A stretch of 64,000 bases of DNA from the NCBI GenBank assembly GCA_016744135.1, contig JADGEX010000002.1, positions 310,001-374,000 of the forward strand, read 5' to 3'. Origin of the DNA: Pseudodesulfovibrio sp. (GTDB lineage Bacteria > Desulfobacterota > Desulfovibrionia > Desulfovibrionales > Desulfovibrionaceae). The notes under the pieces are model-generated. The model did no database searches. It was not told the DNA's origin and was given only the letters and a program-made list of their open reading frames with translations. A program made the position numbers and the translations under genes. Shown here piece after piece: positions 24,972 to 33,164 of the stretch (its first letter is position 1; every line of letters begins with the position of its first letter).

Positions 24972-26033
24972 ATGGGCGACATGATAAAAGGAAATATAGC
25001 AATCGCTGAAGCAGCGGTGAGGGCTGGCGTCAAATTGTACGCAGGGTACCCCATCACTCCTTCTACGGAGATCATGGAATATCTGTCCAAGCGTCTGCCC
25101 GAAGTCGGGGCAAGTTTTGTCCAGGCTGAAAGTGAACTTGCAGGTATCAATATGGTCATGGGTGCTGCCGCATGTGGCGTACGCGCTCTCACGGCTTCAT
25201 CCGGTCCCGGCATCAGCCTCAAGCAGGAAGGCATTTCCTGCATCTCTGATGAAGAATTGGCCTGCGTTGTCATCAACGTGGTTCGGTACGGCAATGGACT
25301 TGGCACTCTGTATTCCGCACAGTGCGACTACCATCGCGAGACACGTGGTGGCGGTAACGGCGACTACCGTTGCATCGTTCTGTGTCCCGGAAGCATTCAG
25401 GAAGCAGTCGACCTTATGGCCACTGCCTATGAACTGGCTGAAAAGTACAGAATCGTTACTGTTATGATGACCGAGGGCGCACTTGGCCAGATGATGGAAC
25501 CGTGCGAAATGCCTGATTTCATTGAGCCAGAAAAGCACCCTTGGGGATTTGACGGCAAGTATACCTATAAGAAAATCGGCATCTTTGATCGCAACTCCAT
25601 GGATGAAGCTGTCGAACTGAACAAGAAGCATGAGACCATCAAGGCCGAAGAACAGCGTTGGGAAGAAGAAGGGTTGGAAGATGCGGATTACGTATTCGTT
25701 GCTTTCGGATTGCCCGGACGTTCCGTACAAGGCGCGGTCAAGGAATTGAGAGCCGAAGGTCATAAGGTCGGATTCATTCGTCCCATCACGACATGGCCAT
25801 TCCCGGAGAAAGCCTTTGAAAACATCAACAAGGATGTGAAGGGTCTCATCTCGGTTGAAGCCAACGCCACCGGTCAACTCGTTGACGATGTCGCTCTGAC
25901 TATCAAGAAAACAATCAAGGATCGCAACGTGTCTACATATTGCCTTCCCTGTGTGTATGGCATCCCCACCATTAAATTCACCAAGGAAGGGTTGCACAAG
26001 ATTATGAGTGGCGAGATCAAGGAGGCTTACTAA
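24972..26033 (+). CDS. vorB: 2-oxoacid:ferredoxin oxidoreductase alpha subunit (VorB-like)
   Basis: The 353-residue protein begins KGNIAIAEAAVRAGVKLYAGYPITPSTEI and has SSGPGISLKQEGISCISDEEL, close to the VorB (2-oxoisovalerate) type rather than pyruvate PorA. The complex decarboxylates a 2-oxoacid to acyl-CoA and reduces ferredoxin. In context the acyl-CoA would feed Ptb-Buk. It overlaps the beta subunit by one base. The substrate (2-oxoisovalerate, 2-oxobutyrate or similar) is inferred from VorB likeness and the butyrate-type kinase. Confidence 0.9.
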   Translation: MGDMIKGNIAIAEAAVRAGVKLYAGYPITPSTEIMEYLSKRLPEVGASFVQAESELAGINMVMGAAACGVRALTASSGPGISLKQEGISCISDEELACVVINVVRYGNGLGTLYSAQCDYHRETRGGGNGDYRCIVLCPGSIQEAVDLMATAYELAEKYRIVTVMMTEGALGQMMEPCEMPDFIEPEKHPWGFDGKYTYKKIGIFDRNSMDEAVELNKKHETIKAEEQRWEEEGLEDADYVFVAFGLPGRSVQGAVKELRAEGHKVGFIRPITTWPFPEKAFENINKDVKGLISVEANATGQLVDDVALTIKKTIKDRNVSTYCLPCVYGIPTIKFTKEGLHKIMSGEIKEAY

Positions 26034-26773
26034 TGGCTAAAGCAAGAAAAGTGCCTGCCATCATTGATAACCCGATGTCGTTTTGTCCCGGTTGTGGGCA
26101 TGGCATTGTGATCAGGCTCATAACTGAATGCCTTGAAGAGTTAGGGCAGGACCAGAACCTTATCTTCGCCCTTGGCGTTGGCTGTTCCAGCCTGCTGGGT
26201 GGTGGATTGGTAACCGATAGGTTGCATTGTCCTCATGGTCGTGCCTCCGCAGTTGCCACTGGTATGAAACGGGTTCAGCCTGAGAATACCATTGTCGCAT
26301 ATCAAGGTGATGGCGATGCCTACAGCATCGGAATTGCCGAGACCATCAATGCGGCTTACCGCAACGAGAACTTCACCATGATTGCCATCAATAATACCAA
26401 CTACGGTATGACCGGTGGACAGATGAGTTGGACAACCATGCCCGGGCAGGTGACCACCACTTCGCCTTTGGGTCGTGATTGCGAAATCACTGGTAATCCT
26501 CTCAAATTCCCTGAGTTGGTCGCCAGCCAGTTCGATGTGGCTTTTGCCGCTCGTGGCGCCGTGACCTCTCCCAAGCATGTCAACAAACTAAAAAAGTACA
26601 TCAAGAATGGTCTTGAGGCACAGTTGAATGGTGAAGGCTACTCGGTCATTGAAGTGCTGTCACCGTGCCCGACCAACTGGAAGCTGACTCCCTTGAATTC
26701 CATGAAACGGATCGACGAGGAACTTATCCCTTACTATCCGCTGGGTGTCTTCAAGGAAAGGAAGGAGAACTAG
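26033..26773 (+). CDS. 2-oxoacid:ferredoxin oxidoreductase beta subunit (thiamine-diphosphate binding)
   Basis: The 246-residue subunit has the N-terminal cysteine pair MSFCPGCGHG, the TPP/Mg motif GDGDAYSIG...NNTNYGMTGGQ and the Cys-containing GVGCSSLLGG. It holds the cofactor and catalytic site together with the alpha subunit. It is followed by the gamma subunit after one base. Confidence 0.93.
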   Translation: MAKARKVPAIIDNPMSFCPGCGHGIVIRLITECLEELGQDQNLIFALGVGCSSLLGGGLVTDRLHCPHGRASAVATGMKRVQPENTIVAYQGDGDAYSIGIAETINAAYRNENFTMIAINNTNYGMTGGQMSWTTMPGQVTTTSPLGRDCEITGNPLKFPELVASQFDVAFAARGAVTSPKHVNKLKKYIKNGLEAQLNGEGYSVIEVLSPCPTNWKLTPLNSMKRIDEELIPYYPLGVFKERKEN

Positions 26774-26774
26774 A

Positions 26775-27311
26775 ATGCGTGAGATAATATACGCAGGTTT
26801 TGGTGGGCAGGGAGTGCTGACTTCCGGTCTGATCATGTCGCAGGTCGCTGTTTTTAAGGGCCAGAATGCAACATGGATTCCTTCTTACGGCTCTGCCATG
26901 CGCGGCGGAACTGCAAACTGCACCGTCAAGTACGGTGAGGACACCATCTATAATCCGGCTCAGGAAGAACCTGATGTGTTGCTGGCTATGAACGGTCCAT
27001 CTTTTCAGATGTTCTATCCCATGGTCAAACCCGGTGGAATTATCGTGGTCAACAGTGACATGGTTGATTGTGACGTGAACGTCCGTGACGACGTGAATGT
27101 TTACAAATTGGCGTGCAGCACCTTGGCGAAGGAGATCAAGCAGCCCCGTGGCGCGAACGTTATCGCAGCCGCAGCCATAATCAAGCTGGCAGGCGATTTC
27201 TCCATGGAAGACGGAATCCAGGGCATGAACGATATGTTCAGAAAGAAAGGAAAAGAAAAATTCGAAGCCGGCAACATGAAGGCTTTCGAATGTGGGTATA
27301 ACGCCGTTTAG
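26775..27311 (+). CDS. 2-oxoacid:ferredoxin oxidoreductase gamma subunit
   Basis: The 178-residue subunit starts MREIIYAGFGGQGVLTSGL at 26775, with AAGGAG 8 nt ahead; a GTG-like start upstream inside the beta gene is not used. The GGQGV motif and SYGSAMRGGTANCTV are typical of the gamma domain, which covers the CoA site. It closes the complex operon and is followed by a terminator. Confidence 0.93.
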   Translation: MREIIYAGFGGQGVLTSGLIMSQVAVFKGQNATWIPSYGSAMRGGTANCTVKYGEDTIYNPAQEEPDVLLAMNGPSFQMFYPMVKPGGIIVVNSDMVDCDVNVRDDVNVYKLACSTLAKEIKQPRGANVIAAAAIIKLAGDFSMEDGIQGMNDMFRKKGKEKFEAGNMKAFECGYNAV

Positions 27312-27320
27312 TTTGCGAGC

Positions 27321-27356
27321 GGGCCTCCAGACGGATCGCACTCTGTCTGGGGGCCC
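27321..27356 (+). terminator. Intrinsic terminator after the oxidoreductase genes
   Basis: Arms GGGCCTCCAGAC (27321-27332) and GTCTGGGGGCCC (27345-27356), 12 bp with one G-U or mismatch, then TTATAGG. It separates the oxidoreductase operon from the dehydrogenase gene, which then has its own promoter in 27357-27468. Confidence 0.85.
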
Positions 27357-27468
27357 TTATAGGCGGTTGTCGCCTAAACCATACAATGAAATTTGATGCA
27401 GACACCATTTTTCATATGTACAGAAAAGTGTCGGAGCTCCCGCCCGATGCATTTCATAAGGAGTTCCT

Positions 27469-30285
27469 ATGTGTCCTATTGATGTATTTATTGCTGATGT
27501 CAAGAATACGTTCCCGGAAGAAAGAGTCCATACGGAAGAGCTGTTGGTAAAGGCTTATTCCGTTGATGGTAGCCCTTTTGAGCCCATTGCCAAAGCGGTT
27601 GTTGATGTCACGACCCCGCAAGAACTGGAAGCGTTACTTCGTTATTCCCATGCCCACAAGGTCAGTTTGACTTTTCGTGGAGCAGGCACTGGTGTGAGCG
27701 GGCAGACTATTGCCGAAGAAGTCACTGTGCGACTTGTCGGTCCGCACTGGAAGCGTTTGGAAATTCTTGATGACGGAGAGCGGGTGCGCGCAGGATGTTG
27801 CGTTGTTGGTGGTGATATCAATGCGGCCCTTGTTCCGTACAAACGCCTCATGACGTCTGACCCTTCCTCGGTCAACAGTGCATTCATCGGTGGCATGGCT
27901 GCCACCAATGCGGCTGGTTTGAGCTGTACCATCGACAAGAATTTGTATCATATGATGACAGGTCTGCACTTTACTTTGGTGGATGGAACCACTGTGAACA
28001 CGGAAGACGAAGCCAGTGTGGCCGCTTTCAGGAAGAGTCACGCTAAAATGCTTCAGGACCTTCTCGATATTCGTGAACGGATTCTCAATGACGAAGTCAT
28101 GGATGAAAAAGTCAGACGCAAATTTTCTATCAGGAACACGGCAGGTTACAGCCTGAATGCGTTTACTGATTACGAGGACCCTGTCGAGTTGCTTCAGCAT
28201 CTTATCATTGGTTCCGAGGGTACCCTTGCCTTTATTCATTCCATCACGATCCGTACTGGTGTGCTCAAGCCCTTGCGTGCGACTGCTCTGGTCGGTTTCA
28301 CGTCTCTTGACGAAGCTATTCAAGGCGTCCTGCGTCTTGAAAAGACGTGTGATATGTATGCCGTTGAATTTCTCAACTGTGTTTCGTTGAGCGCATTGAT
28401 GCAGTTGCCGGAATTCCCGAATTCCCTTCAGGGGTTGGGTGATGACGGGTGCGCATTGCTTCTGGAAACACGCGGTGAGGATGCTGCAACGCTGAATACT
28501 AACGTCGGTCTTGTACTTGAAGCGCTGAGTGGAGTGGACGTTGCCGTCCAGCCCGAGTTCGTGATGGATCACGAAGTCTGCGAATCTTTGTGGAATATTC
28601 GTCGTGCCTTGTTCCCGATTCTTGCTGGTACCCGTGCTCCTGATGAATATGCATATTCCGAGGACTACTGCGTCCCCATTGAGAATCTGCCCCAGGCCTG
28701 TAGTTCTTTCGTGGAAATCCTTGCCAAGCATGGGTTCACCGAATCCGGTGTGCATGGTCATGCTTTACACGGCAACATTCACTTTTCGATTCCGCTCAGA
28801 CTCAACGTGGAAGAAGATTTGGCCAGAATGGGTGAACTCATCGCCGAGGTTGGAGATGTTGTTCTGTCATTGGGTGGCGCCCTCAAGGCTGAGCACGGTA
28901 CCGGTCGAGCTGTAGCACCGTTCGTTCGTCTGGAGTGGGGTGATGATCTGTATAAAGTAATGCAAGACCTCAAGCACGTCATTGATCCAGAGAATCTGCT
29001 TAACCCCAAGGTTATTCTCAATGATGATCCGCGCTGCCATCTGACCAATTTGAAATACGCCGGGCCGGTGGATAAGATTGTTGACACCTGTGTGGACTGT
29101 GGCTTTTGTGAATACGTTTGTCCTTCCAAGGAAGTTGGCCTCTCTTCTCGTCAGCGTATTTATATCCTGCGCGCCATCGCATGTCTGCGGGCTTCAGGCG
29201 ATCTGACCAAGGCCGAAGCATGGCAAAAGCTGTTTGACAAGAAAGGCCGCGACCTGTGTGCCACTGATGGACTGTGTTCCATGCGTTGCCCTCTTGGCCT
29301 CGACATCGCCGGATACATGAAAAAATTGCGTAACGAAGCACTGACGGAAACCGAGATTTCCCGTGCCGACAAGGTTGCGAAGCATTTCAAGCTTGTCGAA
29401 AGCACTGCTTCTTCCATGCTGCATGTGGCATCCGCTGCACATAAGCTGATGGGGCATACTTTGGCGACCAAGACGGCTCCCCTTATCAAGGGTATCACGG
29501 GCATGACTGTCCCTGATCTGCGTGAGATCAAATTGACCGGTGGTTCCACAATGCCGACTTCCAGGAAAACAAACGGTGAAAACAGGGTTGTTTACTTCCC
29601 ATCCTGCGCGGTTCGGACAATGGGCTATGCCGACGATGGTGTTCACAAGAATGAGCCGCTTATCGATGTGACATTGCGTTTGCTGGAAAGAGCAGGATTC
29701 ACGGTAATCATCCCGGACAAGACCAAGGGACTGTGCTGTGGTAAGGCTTTTGAGACCAAAGGCATGTTTGAGCAGGCTGATTATAAATCCGATGAGCTTG
29801 GAAGAGTTCTGCTTCGTGAAACCGGCAATGGAAGTATTCCGGTTCTGTGTGACACAAGCCCTTGCCTTGCGCGTATGAGGAAAACACTCGACGAGAGGCT
29901 TGATCTGTATGAGCCAGCCGAGTTCGTCTTGAAGTTCCTTGCCGATAAACTTTGTTTTACCAAGAAAACCCGGAGTGTTGCATTGCACCCGACATGTTCG
30001 ACCCGTGAAATGGGATTGGTTGAAACCCTTCGTCAGGTTGCAGAGAAATGTGTGACCGAAGTCGTCATTCCCGAAGAAATTCACTGCTGTGGATTCTCCG
30101 GTGACAAGGGTTTTACCCATCCTGAACTCAACGCCTCTGCATTACGCACTCTCGAAGAGAGCACCCGTGGGTGTTCCGAAGGATACAGTACCTCCCGTAC
30201 ATGTGAGATCGGCCTGACACTCCACGGCGGCAAGACATACCGAAACATACTCTATCTTATCGATGAGTGTACAACCAACAAATAG
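27469..30285 (+). CDS. FAD/Fe-S 2-hydroxyacid (D-lactate-type) dehydrogenase, fused GlcD/GlcF form
   Basis: The 938-residue fusion has four parts. The FAD-binding PCMH domain is about 40-220 (TFRGAGTGVSGQ), and the FAD-oxidase C-terminal domain is about 250-520. Two [4Fe-4S] ferredoxin motifs follow (CVDCGFCEYVCP about 541; CATDGLCSMRCPLG about 596). Last come two CCG cysteine-rich domains (about 755 and 875: LCCGKAFETKG, HCCGFSGDKG). It oxidises a D-2-hydroxyacid to the 2-oxoacid. In D-lactate users this feeds pyruvate oxidation; here it could feed the VorB-type enzyme just upstream. SD AAGGAG precedes the ATG. Confidence 0.9.
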   Translation: MCPIDVFIADVKNTFPEERVHTEELLVKAYSVDGSPFEPIAKAVVDVTTPQELEALLRYSHAHKVSLTFRGAGTGVSGQTIAEEVTVRLVGPHWKRLEILDDGERVRAGCCVVGGDINAALVPYKRLMTSDPSSVNSAFIGGMAATNAAGLSCTIDKNLYHMMTGLHFTLVDGTTVNTEDEASVAAFRKSHAKMLQDLLDIRERILNDEVMDEKVRRKFSIRNTAGYSLNAFTDYEDPVELLQHLIIGSEGTLAFIHSITIRTGVLKPLRATALVGFTSLDEAIQGVLRLEKTCDMYAVEFLNCVSLSALMQLPEFPNSLQGLGDDGCALLLETRGEDAATLNTNVGLVLEALSGVDVAVQPEFVMDHEVCESLWNIRRALFPILAGTRAPDEYAYSEDYCVPIENLPQACSSFVEILAKHGFTESGVHGHALHGNIHFSIPLRLNVEEDLARMGELIAEVGDVVLSLGGALKAEHGTGRAVAPFVRLEWGDDLYKVMQDLKHVIDPENLLNPKVILNDDPRCHLTNLKYAGPVDKIVDTCVDCGFCEYVCPSKEVGLSSRQRIYILRAIACLRASGDLTKAEAWQKLFDKKGRDLCATDGLCSMRCPLGLDIAGYMKKLRNEALTETEISRADKVAKHFKLVESTASSMLHVASAAHKLMGHTLATKTAPLIKGITGMTVPDLREIKLTGGSTMPTSRKTNGENRVVYFPSCAVRTMGYADDGVHKNEPLIDVTLRLLERAGFTVIIPDKTKGLCCGKAFETKGMFEQADYKSDELGRVLLRETGNGSIPVLCDTSPCLARMRKTLDERLDLYEPAEFVLKFLADKLCFTKKTRSVALHPTCSTREMGLVETLRQVAEKCVTEVVIPEEIHCCGFSGDKGFTHPELNASALRTLEESTRGCSEGYSTSRTCEIGLTLHGGKTYRNILYLIDECTTNK

Positions 30286-30389
30286 CTGACCCCAAAGAGT
30301 GATGCCCCCATCACCTTGTCTTGAGGCATTCCCTTAACCGTGCCTCCAGTCACACCTCAACCTCTTTGGTTGGAACAGCTCACCCCCAA

Positions 30390-30424
30390 GACCGGCAGGC
30401 GCCCCCTGTCGGTCATTTTTATTT
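30390..30424 (+). terminator. Intrinsic terminator after the dehydrogenase gene
   Basis: Arms GACCGGCAGG (30390-30399) and CCTGTCGGTC (30405-30414, one G-U) then ATTTTTATTT. It is about 105 nt after the stop. Confidence 0.9.
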
Positions 30425-30518
30425 AACAATGATGAAAACAGGTGGTTTAGGTAAAAATTAGATTCTCTCAAGGGGGGCATCCATTACTGAGTAATAATGT
30501 GTTTTTACCGTTTGTCGC

Positions 30519-30555
30519 AAAAAAGCCCCACAGCACATAAATTGCTGTGAGGCTT
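30519..30555 (-). terminator. Terminator behind the most distal tRNA-Thr fragment (probably the original tRNA terminator)
   Basis: Minus-strand hairpin AAGCCTCACAGCA with TGCTGTGGGGCTT (arms 30543-30555 and 30523-30535) followed by a T run (A run on the plus strand at 30519-30524). It ends 1 nt from the tRNA fragment. Confidence 0.85.
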
Positions 30556-30556
30556 C

Positions 30557-30608
30557 ATATCCTTGGAGCCAAGAATCGGAGTTGAACCGACGACCTACTG
30601 ATTACGAA
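30557..30608 (-). repeat. Displaced tRNA-Thr 3' fragment, outer attachment site of the older island
   Basis: 52 bp matching the 3' part of the intact tRNA-Thr (54252-54303) with one difference (A for G in the acceptor stem). Identity stops at GATTACGAA. This is what integration into a tRNA 3' end leaves at the far end of the element. Confidence 0.9.
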
Positions 30609-30992
30609 GAACCGTGCTGTTTTTGTAACCGTTGAAAGCATTTATTTTTTTGAATGAATTTTCCCGCCTAGGCACATAAAAGCACATCCTGGTATACAGT
30701 CTGTATACCAGAATAAAATTCATTTATTTTGGGCGTTTACTTTTGAATTTGGGCTTTGCTATATTTCCAATTATTTTTCTCGGTTCCTGAAATATCAGGT
30801 GGTTACGCTGCACGACCTACTGATTGTTAATCAGGAGATGATCCTTTGAACAATTTGTGTTTTCCCCCTAAAAGAATCGTTTAGTGGTTCAACAAAGAGA
30901 TCCAGATACTTCTGTTCCACGAATTCTAACGGTCCCACAAAAATTTACAGTTTTTGTGTCCTGATTAGTGTCTGATGCTTCGCTGAATAAAC
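30609..30992. other. Intergenic end of the older island: palindrome and a second tRNA-like remnant
   Basis: No gene. It contains the perfect palindrome CTGGTATACA-GTC-TGTATACCAG (30689-30711), which may be an integrase or excisionase arm site. It also has the 22-nt stretch CGACCTACTGATTGTTAATCAG at 30813-30834, which matches the tRNA-Thr variable and anticodon-stem region except for the anticodon triplet. The second is either a very decayed extra attachment copy or part of another tRNA. Confidence 0.5.
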
Positions 30993-33113
30993 CTAGCTAT
31001 TGCGGTATTTCTTCAACACACGAATCATTTTTGGGGTGAGCGCATTGGAAAGCCGCGCGTTGTATGACACATGGTATGGAACTGGGTTTTCAGCCAAAGA
31101 CAAATCAACAGCCGAATGAATCGAAGGGTCTTTTTTATTGTCTTGCGGGCGGCTCGGGTCCATTGACGGAAGTTTTACACCAAGACTTTCAAGATCTTTT
31201 TTGTTTTCAAAGTTGGGCAACATCTCATTTTGTATTATCTGCTGTGTTGCAATCGCATATCTACGCGATATTTCAGCAGGAGTTCCTTTTTTCACAGCAG
31301 GGTCGACGTTGACAACGTCAATTGATATCGTATCGTCATCATTGAAGAAAATCTCAATGTTCCTGAACTGCTGAGGGAAGTCCCGTAACGAAGAGGTCTC
31401 AACCTGCCATAAGCCTCTTTCCGGCTTGGAGGGATCATCAGGCTTGATTGCTTTGACCGTATTAAAATGGCGATGACCAGCTATCCACATCAGGAGGTTG
31501 GGGGTATTTCTCAACTCCTCAACGAGTTCTTCAAGAGTGCAGCCATTTTGTGTTTTCGTTGTCGGGTCACCAAATGTATTGCTTTTTGTTCTGCCGCCAG
31601 CCCACCATTCAAGCTCGGTACCAATTCCTGCCACACAGATGGGGATATGGGCTGCAATGACCATAAGCTGATTTTTTCTTTGGCCTTCTTTCAATTCCTT
31701 CTTTAGCCATTTCCACCGAAGTGAATCAAGGAATCCGTGGCCATGAATATCGTGAGAACCATCGTCTTCTCTCTGTGTGTCATCCAGCACGATGACCTTG
31801 ATGGGCGCTCCTGACTTGGATTCGGGAACAAAGCTGTAGCAGGCGAAGCCGTTCGGTCGTTTTTCCTTGAGTCCGAATGACTTTTTCACTCGGTCGAAAC
31901 CATGTCCTTCCGGTTGCGAAGATGTGGTGAAAAATTCTTTCATCCATTCTTTCCTATTGAGTGGCTGACGATCTGCATCGGGCATAACCATAGGCTGTTT
32001 TGCCCTTTTTTCCAGCGGGCCATCTTCATGAATAATGTCTCCATATTGTGTCGAGCCATTAATAACGCCGCCGAAGTATCTGGCTTTCCCATTTCCTTTT
32101 TTGAGTACGTCCGTATCAAAAAGGGCAGGGTAGGTTTTCAGAATAGTTACGTCTTTCTTGAGGAAGTCTGTGACACTCCAGACCTTGTTGTCAGTGTATG
32201 AGTCTTCCAAACCGAGTCCTGAATAATCTTCAAATATCGGAAATGAACCAATGAGAAAGTGATCGTGATTTCCCAATACCTGATAAAAAGGGATTTCCTT
32301 AGTGAGGCCTGCCGCCTGAAACGGTTTCTGGTAGTCAATGGAATCTTCGCCCAGATGCGCGCCGGAACTTGGTCTGATCTTTTCGCCGTCAAGAATGTCG
32401 ATGTACCACCGAAGCTCATTATACATGGACGAATTGCTGACATCGCCCAAAGAAATACCAAAGTCATAGTTTTTCTTTTGGTGAAGCGCATTGACTGTTT
32501 GCAGGGCGGCATCAAAGACATGGGGGGTGTAGAGCATCACGGGAGAATAGAGGGAGGTATTGTTACAAGAAGAATCCTCTTTCTGATTGTGAATGAATTG
32601 GTTGGGAGCTTCCTTGTCCGTGAGGTGAATGTCGGACATAGCAAAGAAATTCAACAACGGCGTTCTCTGCTCGGCACCCTTGGGCATGTAGCCGATTCCC
32701 ATAAGATCCGTACGGGGAACAATGGGAAGGCCTGAACCGTAACCCCATTCACCATAGCCTCGCTTTTCATATTCCGAGACCCTAGACAGCTCTTTCATCG
32801 CCAGCACTTCGTTCTTCCCATCCGGGGCCAGAGGCGGCTGCTCCTCGCCTTTCAAGGCGGGCATTTCAAAGGCGATCACCCGCTCTTCCGTCGTTGCGAC
32901 AGTCGTGTCGATCTCGTATCTCGGGAGATCGAAATCGGACCAATGGGGGCCCTTGGATCCACAACCGACCAAAGGAACAGGCAAGATGATACCGGCCAAA
33001 AGAGCCGCACTGTAGTGCATAAATGTTCGTCTTTTCATGCCCGATTTCGGTTGTTGATCTTCACCGTTTTGTGCTTCGTTTTTTTCTTCAAGAGAAACTG
33101 TATTTTTTTTCAT
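30993..33113 (-). CDS. Exported metallophosphoesterase (TIGR03768-like)
   Basis: The 706-residue protein has a cytoplasmic N-terminal segment, then KRRTFMHYSAALLAGIILP and a lipobox-like LVGCG, suggesting Tat export and lipid anchoring. The metallophosphatase motifs appear in order: SDIHL, GDVSN, GNHDH, AAHIP and GHRHF. The overall layout resembles the TIGR03768 family of metallophosphoesterases. Likely a periplasmic phosphodiesterase or phosphatase with a di-metal site. It is last in a minus-strand group with the next gene, 51 nt upstream. The substrate is unknown. Confidence 0.82.
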   Translation of the reverse strand: MKKNTVSLEEKNEAQNGEDQQPKSGMKRRTFMHYSAALLAGIILPVPLVGCGSKGPHWSDFDLPRYEIDTTVATTEERVIAFEMPALKGEEQPPLAPDGKNEVLAMKELSRVSEYEKRGYGEWGYGSGLPIVPRTDLMGIGYMPKGAEQRTPLLNFFAMSDIHLTDKEAPNQFIHNQKEDSSCNNTSLYSPVMLYTPHVFDAALQTVNALHQKKNYDFGISLGDVSNSSMYNELRWYIDILDGEKIRPSSGAHLGEDSIDYQKPFQAAGLTKEIPFYQVLGNHDHFLIGSFPIFEDYSGLGLEDSYTDNKVWSVTDFLKKDVTILKTYPALFDTDVLKKGNGKARYFGGVINGSTQYGDIIHEDGPLEKRAKQPMVMPDADRQPLNRKEWMKEFFTTSSQPEGHGFDRVKKSFGLKEKRPNGFACYSFVPESKSGAPIKVIVLDDTQREDDGSHDIHGHGFLDSLRWKWLKKELKEGQRKNQLMVIAAHIPICVAGIGTELEWWAGGRTKSNTFGDPTTKTQNGCTLEELVEELRNTPNLLMWIAGHRHFNTVKAIKPDDPSKPERGLWQVETSSLRDFPQQFRNIEIFFNDDDTISIDVVNVDPAVKKGTPAEISRRYAIATQQIIQNEMLPNFENKKDLESLGVKLPSMDPSRPQDNKKDPSIHSAVDLSLAENPVPYHVSYNARLSNALTPKMIRVLKKYRNS

Positions 33114-33164
33114 AATCCTGCTCGTGGTTAGTAGAATTGTTGACAGTTATCCGAATTACCGCAG

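Noticed and set aside
27634..28761. 375-codon minus-strand open frame
   Set aside because: Fully inside the dehydrogenase gene on the other strand.
29194..30120. 308-codon minus-strand open frame
   Set aside because: Also antisense to the dehydrogenase, no recognisable motif.
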